Shown here in pieces: positions 47,166-56,142 of a DNA stretch of 64,000 nt. The stretch is from contig NZ_JACKSJ010000117.1 of the NCBI RefSeq assembly GCF_025821665.1, positions 120,844-184,843 of the forward strand, given 5' to 3'. The position numbers and the translations under genes are program-made. Each line of letters begins with the position of its first letter. Positions within the stretch are counted from its first letter, which is position 1. Source of the DNA: [Mycobacterium] manitobense (GTDB lineage Bacteria; Actinomycetota; Actinomycetes; Mycobacteriales; Mycobacteriaceae). The notes beneath the pieces were generated by a model that worked only from the letters and a program-made list of their open reading frames with translations, was not told the origin of the DNA and did not search any database.

Positions 47166-48602
47166 ATGCGCACCGACGCCGCCGCACGGCAGCAGCCCGC
47201 CCGCGTCGTGGTCGTCGGCGGAGGATTCAGCGGGACGATGACCGCGGTGAACCTGGCGCGGCTCGGCGACGTCCCGCTGGACCTGACGGTGGTCAACGAG
47301 CGCGAACCCGTCGGACGCGGCATCGCCTACCGGCGGCGCCGCCCCGAGTACCTGCTCAACGTCGCGGCGCGCAACATGTCGGCGTTCCCCGACGAACCCG
47401 ACCACTTCCTGCGCTGGGTCAGCGCGCAACCGCAGTTCGAAGCGGTGCCGCAGATCGACCTGCGGGAGCGGTTCATCCCCCGGCAGACCTACGGTGACTA
47501 TCTGCGCGCCCTGACCCAGCGCCACCTGAGCACCGGCCCGGCGCCGGCGAGACTGGTCGTCGGGACCGTGGTCGACGTCGAACCCGGCGACCTGGGCTGC
47601 CTCGTCCGCCTCGCCGACGGATCCGCGATAGAGGCCGACCGCGTCGTGCTGGCCACCGGCAACGAGACACCGGCCGCCCTGCCCGGCGCAGAGGGCCTCA
47701 CCGGCCATCCCGCCTGGGTCGGTGACCCGTGGCAGGCATGGGAGGAGCGGCTGCCCGAGCGGAACTCGGCCGTCGTGGTGCTCGGGACCGGCCTGACCGC
47801 CGTCGACGCGATCATCACCCTGCGGACCATCGGCTGGCGCGGCGACATCCACGCCGTGTCGAGGCACGGCTGGCTGCCGCACGGCCACTTCCGCGGCATC
47901 GAGTACCCCGAGTTCCCGCCACCGGACGTCGACCTGACCACGCTGGGCCTCGACCGGCTGGTCGCCCTCGTCCGCGCGCACTGTGCGGAACTGCACGAGC
48001 GCAACGCCCACCCGGCGATCATCGTCGACAAGCTGCGCGCACAGACCCAGCGCATCTGGAGCAACTTCAGCACGGCGGAGCGCCTTGAGTTCGCGCAGCA
48101 CCACGCAGCGCGGTGGAATGTGTTCCGCCACCGCATCTCCCCCGACATCCACGCTCAACTGACGCATCTGCAGCTGACCGGGCAGCTGCGGGTGCGTGCC
48201 GCCGGTATCGAGAAGCTCGAGGATGACGGCGCGCAAATCCGCGTGCATCTGGCAGACGGCGAGACGCTCACCGGGGACGTCGTCATCAACGCCACCGGAC
48301 CGTCGACCAAGCTGACGGGCACCAGTTCGGTGCTGCTGCAGAACCTTCTGCGCCGCGGCCTGATCGCGCCGGATGCGACGAACATGGGAGTGGCCGTGGA
48401 CCACGACCACACCGCGTTGACCGCCGACGGCGACCGGTCGGCATGGCTGCTGGCGCTCGGCCCGCTGCTGCGTGGCACCTACTGGGAGACGATCGCGGTG
48501 CCCGAGTTGCGCGGCCAGGCACGACGGGTCGCGGAAACCATCCTCGACCGTCCGCGGGCCGACGAAGTGGAGGGGCCGGCGCAGCTGGAGTACATGGTCT
48601 GA
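47166..48602 (+). CDS. FAD/NAD(P)-binding oxidoreductase-like protein (COG4529 type)
   Basis: A 478-residue protein with an N-terminal VVVVGGGFSGTMTAVNL dinucleotide motif and a second one, VVVLGTGLTAVDAIITL, near residue 200. Typical family features are GRGIAYRRRRPEYLLNV, the SRHGWLPHGH segment and RWNVFRHRISPDIH. YdhS/HcaR-like family with unknown substrate. Lies downstream of lysX after a possible terminator and does not belong to the conserved M. tuberculosis order. Confidence 0.85.
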   Translation: MRTDAAARQQPARVVVVGGGFSGTMTAVNLARLGDVPLDLTVVNEREPVGRGIAYRRRRPEYLLNVAARNMSAFPDEPDHFLRWVSAQPQFEAVPQIDLRERFIPRQTYGDYLRALTQRHLSTGPAPARLVVGTVVDVEPGDLGCLVRLADGSAIEADRVVLATGNETPAALPGAEGLTGHPAWVGDPWQAWEERLPERNSAVVVLGTGLTAVDAIITLRTIGWRGDIHAVSRHGWLPHGHFRGIEYPEFPPPDVDLTTLGLDRLVALVRAHCAELHERNAHPAIIVDKLRAQTQRIWSNFSTAERLEFAQHHAARWNVFRHRISPDIHAQLTHLQLTGQLRVRAAGIEKLEDDGAQIRVHLADGETLTGDVVINATGPSTKLTGTSSVLLQNLLRRGLIAPDATNMGVAVDHDHTALTADGDRSAWLLALGPLLRGTYWETIAVPELRGQARRVAETILDRPRADEVEGPAQLEYMV

Positions 48603-48650
48603 ACCGTCTGACAGCGGACCCACAGCGGCCCATAAGGATGGTCGGCCACG

Positions 48651-50006
48651 ATGGCAGCCGTGACCCTGGCCGAATCCCTGCGCCACAACCTGTCGTTGAT
48701 GCACGGGTGGATCCCGGTGACGGTGCAGATCCTCGCGGGCCTGGCGTTGCTCGCGGCGGTCATCCGGCGCTCGCGGCGGTGGCAGCTGACCTGGCTGCCC
48801 TGGGCGGCGTTCGTCGGGGCCGCCGTCGCGGTGTGCGCGTACTGGTACGTGGCGGCCGAGGGACTGGCCGGGGAACCCGCGCCGCAGACACTGTGGCTGT
48901 GGACCGGCCTGTCGGGCGTGGCGGTCGCGGTGCTCGTCACCGGCTGGCGCGCCACCCGGTTCTGGCAGCGCGGAGTGGCGGTGCTCGCGGTGCCGCTGTG
49001 CGCCCTCTCCGCGGCCCTCGCCCTCAACCTGTGGGTGGGGTACTTCCCGACCGTCGGGGTGGCGTGGAACCAGTTGACCGCGGGCCCGCTGCCCGACCAG
49101 ACCGATCAGGTGACCGTCGCGGCGATGCAGCGGCAGGGCAGGATCCCGGCCACGGGCACCGTCGTACCCGTCGACATCGCCGACACCGCCTCGGGTTTCC
49201 GGCACCGCGGCGAACTGGTCTACCTGCCGCCGGCCTGGTACGCCAGCAATCCCCCGCCACCGCTGCCGACGGTGATGATGATCGGCGGCGAGTTCAACAC
49301 GCCTGCCGACTGGCTGCGCGCGGGCGACGCGGTGAAGACCGTGGACGACTACGCCGCGGCGCACCGGGGTTTCGCGCCGGTGCTCGTGTTCGTCGATTCC
49401 GGAGGCACATTCAACAACGACACCGAATGCGTGAACGGCAGCCGTGGCAACGCCGCCGACCACCTGACCAAGGACGTCGTGCCCTACATGGAGCGCACTT
49501 TCGGGGTGAGCGCCGACCGCACCCGGTGGGGCATCGTTGGCTGGTCGATGGGCGGCACGTGCGCCGTCGACCTCAGCGTCATGCATCCAGAGATGTTCAG
49601 CGCGTTCGAGGACATCGCGGGCGACCTCGGGCCGAATGCGGGAGACCGGCAGCAGACCATCGCGCGGCTGTTCGGCGGCAACGCGGCGGCGTGGGCCGAC
49701 TGGGATCCCACCACGGTGATCACCCGGCACGGCGGCTACACCGACGTGGCGGGCTGGTTCGACATCAATGCCGCGGCCAATGATCAACTGGCGGCGGCGA
49801 ATTCGTTGTGCGGGCTGGGCACGGCGCACGGCATCGCGTGTACGGTACACGTCCAGCCCGGCAAGCACGACTGGCCGTTCGCCGCACAGGCCTTCTCGAT
49901 CGCCCTGCCGTGGCTGGCCGGTCAGCTCGAGACACCTGCGTCGGCGCCGTCGCCCCTGCCCGCGGTGGCGACCGGCGTGCCGCACGTGCAGCCCGTCGCC
50001 CGCTGA
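48651..50006 (+). CDS. Membrane-anchored esterase-like protein (Rv1639c-like)
   Basis: A 451-residue protein: four N-terminal membrane segments (about 20-38, 48-68, 78-96 and 104-125) followed by an extracytoplasmic alpha/beta-hydrolase domain of the mycolyltransferase/esterase-D type. The nucleophile elbow is VGWSMGGTCAVDL, and GKHDWPFA near the C-terminus supplies His. In M. tuberculosis the equivalent membrane protein is adjacent to lysX. Possibly acts on lysinylated or envelope lipids; that is inference from linkage. Confidence 0.85.
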   Translation: MAAVTLAESLRHNLSLMHGWIPVTVQILAGLALLAAVIRRSRRWQLTWLPWAAFVGAAVAVCAYWYVAAEGLAGEPAPQTLWLWTGLSGVAVAVLVTGWRATRFWQRGVAVLAVPLCALSAALALNLWVGYFPTVGVAWNQLTAGPLPDQTDQVTVAAMQRQGRIPATGTVVPVDIADTASGFRHRGELVYLPPAWYASNPPPPLPTVMMIGGEFNTPADWLRAGDAVKTVDDYAAAHRGFAPVLVFVDSGGTFNNDTECVNGSRGNAADHLTKDVVPYMERTFGVSADRTRWGIVGWSMGGTCAVDLSVMHPEMFSAFEDIAGDLGPNAGDRQQTIARLFGGNAAAWADWDPTTVITRHGGYTDVAGWFDINAAANDQLAAANSLCGLGTAHGIACTVHVQPGKHDWPFAAQAFSIALPWLAGQLETPASAPSPLPAVATGVPHVQPVAR

Positions 50007-50007
50007 C

Positions 50008-51141
50008 CTAGTAGTCTGCCTCGGCAGTGAGGATCTCGGCGAGGAAGGCGTCATCGCCGGGCTGCGCCAGCCGTCGCCGGGCCACCGCCCTGGCGCGGTC
50101 CCGGGTCTCCCGCGACTCGTTCGCCGCGACGGTCGGGCCACCTGCCCCCACCGACACCACCGTCGGCTGCCAGTCGTGGTCCCATGCCGCACCGGCGGAC
50201 AATCCGATGCCGGTGCCGTCGTACAGCGGCACCGTCGCGTGGCCGTCCGCGTCGAGCGCACCCGTGCCCGACACGGGCCCCGACGACACGCGCACCGGCA
50301 GGCCCGCCGGAGAGGCCGCTCCCAGCAGCGCGGTCTGCACCTCGGCACGAACCTGCTCGGCGGGTGGTCCGTCGCTGCTCACACTCCAATACACCGCGTC
50401 CTCGGCCGCGTCGAAGACACCGGGCGGCACCGCACTCCAGACGATCGGGCCGACACCACGGGCGATCACACCGGCGCCCGCACCACGGGTGTCGGCGCCG
50501 GCCACCAGCGCGTAATCGTCGCGGCCGCCCGCGGGCACCGCGATGTCCGCGGCGGGCAACGGCCATTCGAGTCCCGCCACCCCGAGGTCCTCGGCGAGTT
50601 CGGCGCAGCGGGCCACGACGTCGAGCACCCGCGGGTCGCCCTGGCGCGCCAGCGTGGCGAGCTCGCCGACATGGGGCGCCAGCAGTTCGGCGGCGTCGGA
50701 GTCGACGGTGTCATCGGTGAAATAGTCCTCGGTCGCCGCGGTGAGCAGGGCGATCTCGGCGTCGAGCAGCGCACGGTCGAGGCCGGCGATCCCGTCGAGC
50801 CTGCTGGCCGGCCACCACCGGCGCAGCCAGTGCCCCACCGCCAACCGCCGCAACGGCGCCACCGCCGCCGCGGGCATGTCGGCCTCGGCCACCTCGAGCA
50901 GTGCGCCGTCGTCGGCACGGCTGGCCGCGGCCGCCAGCAGCGCCGCATGCCCGCTGTCGCCGACCACCCGCCACAGCCAGTCGGCGCGCGTCACGTCGGT
51001 GAACGCGACGTGCGCCGCTGCGCCCGGCTCGTCGACCGGCCAGGACAACACCGCACCGCTCACCTCGAGCACCGCGGTCAGCGGCGTGGCGACCGCTGGC
51101 GATCCGGTGCTCCAGAGCCCCTCTCCGGCAATGAGTCTCAT
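50008..51141 (-). CDS. Protein of unknown function, CHAT-locus pair member A
   Basis: A 377-residue protein without recognised family, signal or membrane segment. It starts MRLIAGEGLWSTGSP and has an Ala-rich helical centre and a Gly/Asp/Val-rich, probably beta-rich C-terminal half. Residues 197-215 (AADIAVPAGGRDDYALVAG) closely resemble residues 505-523 of the TPR-like protein encoded at 54329, the only internal sequence link seen in this locus. ATG 51141 is in an ATGA overlap with the upstream gene; the open frame continuing upstream is the shadow of that gene. The stop abuts the esterase-like gene tail-to-tail. Confidence 0.75.
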   Translation of the reverse strand: MRLIAGEGLWSTGSPAVATPLTAVLEVSGAVLSWPVDEPGAAAHVAFTDVTRADWLWRVVGDSGHAALLAAAASRADDGALLEVAEADMPAAAVAPLRRLAVGHWLRRWWPASRLDGIAGLDRALLDAEIALLTAATEDYFTDDTVDSDAAELLAPHVGELATLARQGDPRVLDVVARCAELAEDLGVAGLEWPLPAADIAVPAGGRDDYALVAGADTRGAGAGVIARGVGPIVWSAVPPGVFDAAEDAVYWSVSSDGPPAEQVRAEVQTALLGAASPAGLPVRVSSGPVSGTGALDADGHATVPLYDGTGIGLSAGAAWDHDWQPTVVSVGAGGPTVAANESRETRDRARAVARRRLAQPGDDAFLAEILTAEADY

Positions 51142-52457
51142 GCGGCTGCCTGCACTTCCAGCATGGCCTTGATGCGCTGCCGGTGGTCGAGGCTGACCGA
51201 CCTGGCCACGCCTTCGAGCAGGGCTCGCACGTCGTCGACGTCGTCGCACGGTTCCTGCCAGACGTCGCGCCCGTGCAGCCGTGCCCACAACCGGCTGAGA
51301 TAGGGCCGTGCGAACGCGGCGAGGTCGTCGACCACCTGCTGCTGCCGGGGGTGCAGCGGCGCGGTGTCCAGCAGGCAGCGCCGGGCGTGCAGCACGTAGG
51401 CCTCCCTGCGCAGCCGGGCCTGGATCTGCGCGGCCAGGTCGTATCGCGTGGCAGCGGTGTCGTGCAGAGGCGACAGTTGCATCGCGATCTCGATCCCGGC
51501 CACCAGCGCGGCCTGTTTGTCCTCGGCCATCAGACCCCATGGCGCGCAGGCGCGGTCGACCTCCTCGGCGCACAGCAGCGGGATGTCGGGCAGCTCGTCG
51601 CGGTCCAGCGCCCGCCGGAGCGTGGCGCGCACGCGGTCGAGCACCGTGCGGTCCAGCGGCCGGTCGCTGCCGGGGTCCCCGCCGACCTGGGGTGGACGTT
51701 GCGGAGCCGACGACGACAGCCCGGCGTCGACGATCGACCAGGGCAGGCTCGCCCCGCCGCCACGGGCCAGCGCGCCGAGGTTGTGCGGTGTCGCGTCGGC
51801 GATCAGCGCGGTCCAGACCCGCTGCCGCGCGGCCGCGGCGCGGTGCCCGTCGGCCGGCCCGAGCACGGTGGTCAACCCGCTGAGGAAGGGCCCGGTGATC
51901 GCGCCGTCGGCCCGGACGTCGGCCCAGCTGCGCTCGAGTTGCTGTGTCAGCCGGGCCACCACCCGCGGATCGGCGGCGAAGCGGTTGAGCACCTCGATGC
52001 CGGTCCGGTCGCGCTCGCCGTGCAGATCTGCCAGCACCGCGCTCGCGGCCTGCGCGTCGTCGGCCTGCGGTGCGCCCCGCGTGACGGCCAGCTCGAAGCA
52101 GACGGGGAAGTAGAGCTCCTGGGCGTTGCCCGCGGTGATGCGCAGCCGCCGCCGCTCGGCCTTGAGCAGTGCGAACCATGCGGCGGCCCCCCGCAGCCGG
52201 TCGGCGTGCCCGACGATCGCGTCGTGCATCGCGGCCGCGACGTCGTCGCTCACCACCGGGGCGGAGTATTCGGGATTGGCCCGCAGCCGCAGCACCAGCG
52301 GGTCGAGGATGCGTTTCACGGTGCGCCGCAACGGCCCGCCGTCGTCGCCGCTGAGCACCTCGACGCCGGGGCCGATCGCGCGCCATGCGCGGTCGACGAC
52401 GGAGCGGCGCGGGTGCATCAGCGCCACCTGCGGCGCGGTCTCCGGGCTCGTGGTCAT
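51138..52457 (-). CDS. Protein of unknown function, CHAT-locus pair member B
   Basis: A 439-residue, strongly helical, soluble protein. It starts MTTSPETAPQVALMHPRRSV; no motif is recognised. A region ELYFPVCFELAVTRG and the C-terminal RQQQVVDDLAAFARPYLSRL stretch stand out as less variable in composition. Translationally coupled to the 377-residue gene, so the two proteins probably act together. ATG 52457 is taken, since ATG 52463 adds only two residues. Divergent from the small membrane protein at 52542. Confidence 0.75.
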   Translation of the reverse strand: MTTSPETAPQVALMHPRRSVVDRAWRAIGPGVEVLSGDDGGPLRRTVKRILDPLVLRLRANPEYSAPVVSDDVAAAMHDAIVGHADRLRGAAAWFALLKAERRRLRITAGNAQELYFPVCFELAVTRGAPQADDAQAASAVLADLHGERDRTGIEVLNRFAADPRVVARLTQQLERSWADVRADGAITGPFLSGLTTVLGPADGHRAAAARQRVWTALIADATPHNLGALARGGGASLPWSIVDAGLSSSAPQRPPQVGGDPGSDRPLDRTVLDRVRATLRRALDRDELPDIPLLCAEEVDRACAPWGLMAEDKQAALVAGIEIAMQLSPLHDTAATRYDLAAQIQARLRREAYVLHARRCLLDTAPLHPRQQQVVDDLAAFARPYLSRLWARLHGRDVWQEPCDDVDDVRALLEGVARSVSLDHRQRIKAMLEVQAAA

Positions 52458-52541
52458 TGGCACAGGATAGGAGTTGTCGGCGGTGAGGGACAGCGCAGAA
52501 GTTGGGTTCGGTAGCGCGTGCGATGGCCCAACCTTCCAGGC

Positions 52542-53009
52542 ATGTCCACGACGTTGTTGATTCCGAGCGTCGGCGCCGTCTGTGTCGCCATCGCTGCCAT
52601 GTTGCTGCCATCCGGATCGCGCCGCCCCGCCGGATGCCGTTGCACCGAGCCACTCTCGGAGTCCGAGGAGCGCCTCGTCACCGTCGACGAGATCGACACG
52701 GTCTGTGCGGCGTTCGACCAGATGCTGATCGACAAGGGGCTGCTGACCACCGACCAGTTCGACACCATCCGGCGTGGCATCAGGTCCCGCGGCGTGGTGA
52801 CGGCCATGCGCGCCACCGGGGCGGCCCGCGAGGACTTCCGCGAGGTGGAGCTCGATCTGATGGTCAGAAGGCGCGACGGCGGGCAGTTCCCGGTGCAGGA
52901 GACGACGTTGGTGCCCGCCAGCTCGCTGGACCGGGTCAGCCCGGGCAGTGTCATCGTCACCTACTACCGCGACGAGTCGTCGGTGGCGGTGTGCGTGCCA
53001 CCGGCCTGA
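52542..53009 (+). CDS. Small membrane-anchored protein of unknown function
   Basis: A 155-residue protein with one N-terminal hydrophobic segment (residues 5-22), then a soluble domain ending in MVRRRDGGQFPVQETTLVP and SPGSVIVTYYRDESSVAVCV, a beta-rich module similar to one seen in short actinobacterial membrane proteins. It sits alone on the plus strand between the two minus-strand gene pairs and ends 3 nt before the CHAT stop. Whether it belongs to the CHAT locus is unknown. ATG 52542 is the first residue before the membrane segment. Confidence 0.7.
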   Translation: MSTTLLIPSVGAVCVAIAAMLLPSGSRRPAGCRCTEPLSESEERLVTVDEIDTVCAAFDQMLIDKGLLTTDQFDTIRRGIRSRGVVTAMRATGAAREDFREVELDLMVRRRDGGQFPVQETTLVPASSLDRVSPGSVIVTYYRDESSVAVCVPPA

Positions 53010-53012
53010 CCG

Positions 53013-54338
53013 TCAACGGGTTCCGTCGACCGCGAAGGTGACCAGTGCGGCCCAGTACAGCGGGTGTGCGCCGGCGTCGCCGTCCCGCCAGCGCCGCATC
53101 TGTTCGCGCTGCCAGCGGTTCACCGCGCATCCGGCCGCGTCCTCCTGATGCGCACGGTCCACCGCGATGATCACCTCGGACATCGGATCCGTTGCGGCAG
53201 TGGTCTGGTCGGCCGCGAACTGGCGGTAGCCGCGCGTGGTCGGCAGCGACCACAGCGTCGCCGTCACGGTCTGCGCGCCGCCGAGAACCATCGCGGCCAC
53301 CAGTCCGGTCGCCTCGTCGAACCGGTAGTCGGCACCAGATGCGCACGCCAGCAACGCCACTCGCGGCGGCAGCGGCAGTGCCGAGGCGATCATGTCGGCA
53401 GCGGTGAGCGGATGGGTCTCGGCCAGGTGCAGGGCAGCTCGGTCGGCGCGGCCGCTGTCGTCGTCGGCGGCGGTCGCGTGGCCGACGAATACCAGCCGCC
53501 CGGGTTCGCGCCGCAGTTGTTCGGCCAGCCAACGCCGGTCGGCGTCGGTCCGGCGGAACAACTCCACGGCGCCTGCCACCTCGGGCAGCACCGGGCGCCG
53601 CCTCATCACATCGGCGAAGTGGGCGACGACGGGCATCTCGCCGGACGGCCGGCCCAGCACCGATCCCAGCGCGGAGTCCGGGCGCTGGCCGGGCACCCGC
53701 GGATCGAGGACCAGCAGCGCCGGGCCGTCGCGGCGGTCCTCCCAGCGAGCCGGGAACCGGGGCGCCGCCACGATGTTGGGTGGCACCGTCATCAGCACGT
53801 CGACGAGCTCCATCAGCCGGTGGCCCTCGGTGTGTTCGGCGATGTCGGTGAGCTGCCAGGGGATGCGCGCGGCCGTCGGTCCGGTGCGCGTCATCGCCTC
53901 CGACCGTGCGTGCACCAGCTCGCGCGCGGTCGGGCCCGTCGTCGGCATCGCCAGCAGACCCCACGGCACCCGCGCGAGCCGTGCGCTCGGCGACACGAAC
54001 AGCGTTGCCCGCGGGTCCGATACGCACTCCCTTAGCAGCTGCCAGGCCGGCGCGGCGATCAGCAGCACACCCAGGATGTAGGCGAGGGTCAGCTCGCCGT
54101 GCGGCGACGCGAACGGGCTCCGCCGCACCGCGCGTTCGAGGGCGTCACCTGCCGTCTCGCCGGGCCGGGCGTCCGGCAGCGCGTCCGCCAGCTCCTGCAG
54201 GGCCGCGAGCAGGATGGGCACCTCGACGACCCAGGTGACCGTCCTCTCGGGTTGCCCGACGATGCGCAGGCTGGCATATGTCGCGATGCCGAGGTCGGCG
54301 TACCTCAGTACCAGCCGGGGTGGCCCGGTCACGGCCAT
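53013..54338 (-). CDS. CHAT-domain cysteine peptidase
   Basis: A 441-residue protein whose C-terminal half is a CHAT (caspase-like) domain. The catalytic dyad is visible: His287 in LVFVGHAT and Cys332 in VALLACASGAD, followed by GLVAAMVLGGAQTVTATLWSL, the family's downstream helix-strand pattern. The N-terminal half (about 1-190) carries a helical insert near residues 84-105 that is hydrophobic enough to be membrane-associated. CHAT peptidases work with TPR proteins in conflict, cell-death and CRISPR-linked systems. The start overlaps the upstream TPR gene by 10 nt. Confidence 0.85.
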   Translation of the reverse strand: MAVTGPPRLVLRYADLGIATYASLRIVGQPERTVTWVVEVPILLAALQELADALPDARPGETAGDALERAVRRSPFASPHGELTLAYILGVLLIAAPAWQLLRECVSDPRATLFVSPSARLARVPWGLLAMPTTGPTARELVHARSEAMTRTGPTAARIPWQLTDIAEHTEGHRLMELVDVLMTVPPNIVAAPRFPARWEDRRDGPALLVLDPRVPGQRPDSALGSVLGRPSGEMPVVAHFADVMRRRPVLPEVAGAVELFRRTDADRRWLAEQLRREPGRLVFVGHATAADDDSGRADRAALHLAETHPLTAADMIASALPLPPRVALLACASGADYRFDEATGLVAAMVLGGAQTVTATLWSLPTTRGYRQFAADQTTAATDPMSEVIIAVDRAHQEDAAGCAVNRWQREQMRRWRDGDAGAHPLYWAALVTFAVDGTR

Positions 54339-56068
54339 GTGCGCCAGACCGGCTCGTCGGCGGTGACCGCGCGGCCGTACCGCTGCTGGGCGAGCGCGCG
54401 GTAGTGTTCGAGCACCGGTGCCGCGCCCGGCTCCATGACGAGCGGCGGCAGCGGACCGAGGCGTAGCAGGGGGTCGTTCCGGGCCGGCGCGGGGCCACCG
54501 GCGGCCACCAGCGCGAAATCATCGGCGTCCTCCAGCGGCACCGCCACGGTCGCCGCGTCGGGCATCCCGGATCCACCGGCCGGATCGGTGACGACGGTGA
54601 ACGCGCCTCGCGCGCTGTGGTATTCGATCAGCTCACTGAGCAGGGCGGTGTTCTCCCACTCCCAGACCACGGCGAAGGCGCCTGCCAGCATCGGCGCCGA
54701 CACCGTGGTGGCCCACCTGGTCCTGGCATCGGGGTCCGCCAGCACATAGCGCACGGAGTCGACGGCGAGCGCAGCGGGCAGCTTGAGTTCGGCGGCCCGC
54801 TCGAGCTTGGCCATCGCGCTGCGCTCCCGTTCCTCGGGCACCTCGCGCTGTGCCACGCCGAGTGAGGCGACGTGGCGCTTCTCGACCTCCTCCAAAGTCT
54901 CGTCCGGGTCGCCCGCGGCGTCGAAGCCGAGGTCGGCGAGCGCGTCGGCCCGCCAGACCGTGCCCAGGTGGTCGTCCAGGCGGGCGTACTGCAGCCAGCT
55001 GCTCCGGTTCGACGCGTCGAGCCACTCGCGGGCCTGCGCCACCAGCTCAACGGCCTCGGCGTAGCGGCCCCAGAAGATCGGTATCCAGCTGCGCTGCAGG
55101 ATGATCCGATGGATGCGCAGCGGCCTGCCCGCTTCCCGCCAGTGCTGCTCTGCCCGCGTCCAGCAGTCGTCGGCGACCGCCAGCTCCCCGAGGGCCATGC
55201 GGGCGAATCCGTAGTACAGCAGGCACCGCGCGACATCATCGGCATGGGCGTGCTCGGCGAGCACCGGCTGGGCCTCGCTGATCAGTTGTTCGGTGGCTTC
55301 GTGGTCACCGGCCGCCCATGCGGCGGCGGCACGCTCGAGAACCGTTCTCGCCGAGGCCAACCGCCACCCCCGGGACTGCGCTCTGGCTCCGGCCCGCTGC
55401 AGCCACGGCTCGGCCTCCGGCAGCCGCCCGGTCTCGACACAGAACCGTCCGTAGCCGGTGCCACCGGTGACCAGCAGGTGATCGGCCGCCTCGTCGTCAC
55501 CGGGCCGCGCGATGGCCTCGAGGACCCGTTCCCACAGCGGGATGGACCGCGCGTGCAGGTCGTCGTCGCACAGCGCCGCGGCGCACAGCATCAGTGCGCG
55601 GACCCGGAAGTATGCGAACTCGCCGGCGAGCTCCGGATCGCCGGCCGCGGAGCTCTCCTCGCCGGATCCGGCGACGAACTCCTCGAGCTGCGCCGCGGCG
55701 CCCTCGTGGTCGCCTGCCGCCGCCGCCAATCCGATGTCGAGGTACCGGGCGCGCCGGGTGTAGCGCAGCGTCATCCGGCGGATGTCGGCGTCGGCCAGCG
55801 CCACCGGGACGTCCGGCCCGGTGCCGGCGAGGATCGCCGAATAGACGGCCAGACAGTCCCGGATCCGGCGCACGCATTCGGTCACGCCGTCGTCGGCGCC
55901 GCGGACCAGGTAGATCTCCCCCAGCTGGGCGAACACCTCGAGCATCAGGTCGTCGCGGTCGGCGCGCTCGATGTCGGGCATCAACGACAGCAACAGATCG
56001 CGGGCCGCCGCCTCGTCTCCCGCGAAGGTGAGCGAGCGGGCCCGCGCCAAACCGGCGCCGATGGTCAC
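54329..56068 (-). CDS. TPR-like helical repeat protein, CHAT partner
   Basis: A 579-residue protein dominated by helical hairpins with TPR character (for example CVETGRLPEAEPWLQRAGAR, YYGFARMALGELAVADDCW and FWGRYAEAVELVAQAREWL), followed by a non-repeat C-terminal region. Residues 505-523 (AATVAVPLEDADDFALVAA) resemble a segment of the 377-residue neighbour. GTG 56068 is preferred: TATGAT lies 6 nt upstream (leaderless), and the helical part begins at once. It probably senses or presents a target to the CHAT peptidase whose gene it overlaps. Confidence 0.8.
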   Translation of the reverse strand: MTIGAGLARARSLTFAGDEAAARDLLLSLMPDIERADRDDLMLEVFAQLGEIYLVRGADDGVTECVRRIRDCLAVYSAILAGTGPDVPVALADADIRRMTLRYTRRARYLDIGLAAAAGDHEGAAAQLEEFVAGSGEESSAAGDPELAGEFAYFRVRALMLCAAALCDDDLHARSIPLWERVLEAIARPGDDEAADHLLVTGGTGYGRFCVETGRLPEAEPWLQRAGARAQSRGWRLASARTVLERAAAAWAAGDHEATEQLISEAQPVLAEHAHADDVARCLLYYGFARMALGELAVADDCWTRAEQHWREAGRPLRIHRIILQRSWIPIFWGRYAEAVELVAQAREWLDASNRSSWLQYARLDDHLGTVWRADALADLGFDAAGDPDETLEEVEKRHVASLGVAQREVPEERERSAMAKLERAAELKLPAALAVDSVRYVLADPDARTRWATTVSAPMLAGAFAVVWEWENTALLSELIEYHSARGAFTVVTDPAGGSGMPDAATVAVPLEDADDFALVAAGGPAPARNDPLLRLGPLPPLVMEPGAAPVLEHYRALAQQRYGRAVTADEPVWRTWP

Positions 56069-56074
56069 GGTCGA

Positions 56075-56080
56075 ATCATA
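56075..56080 (-). promoter_or_regulatory. -10 element of TPR-CHAT operon
   Basis: TATGAT ends 6 nt before GTG 56068; no -35 is evident. Same arrangement as before pheS. Confidence 0.45.
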
Positions 56081-56142
56081 GGGAAGCGGCGGGCGCGCCA
56101 GGCCGAATGGCCCAGCACGCCCGCCGCCGCGGTGCGGACCGA

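Noticed and set aside
47154-50348. 1064-codon open frame on the minus strand
   Set aside because: Antisense to the FAD protein and the esterase-like gene; no motif and shadow-type composition.
51142-52653. In-frame upstream extension of the 377-residue gene to 881 codons
   Set aside because: The upstream part is another frame of the 439-residue gene; the ATGA overlap at 51141 marks the true start.
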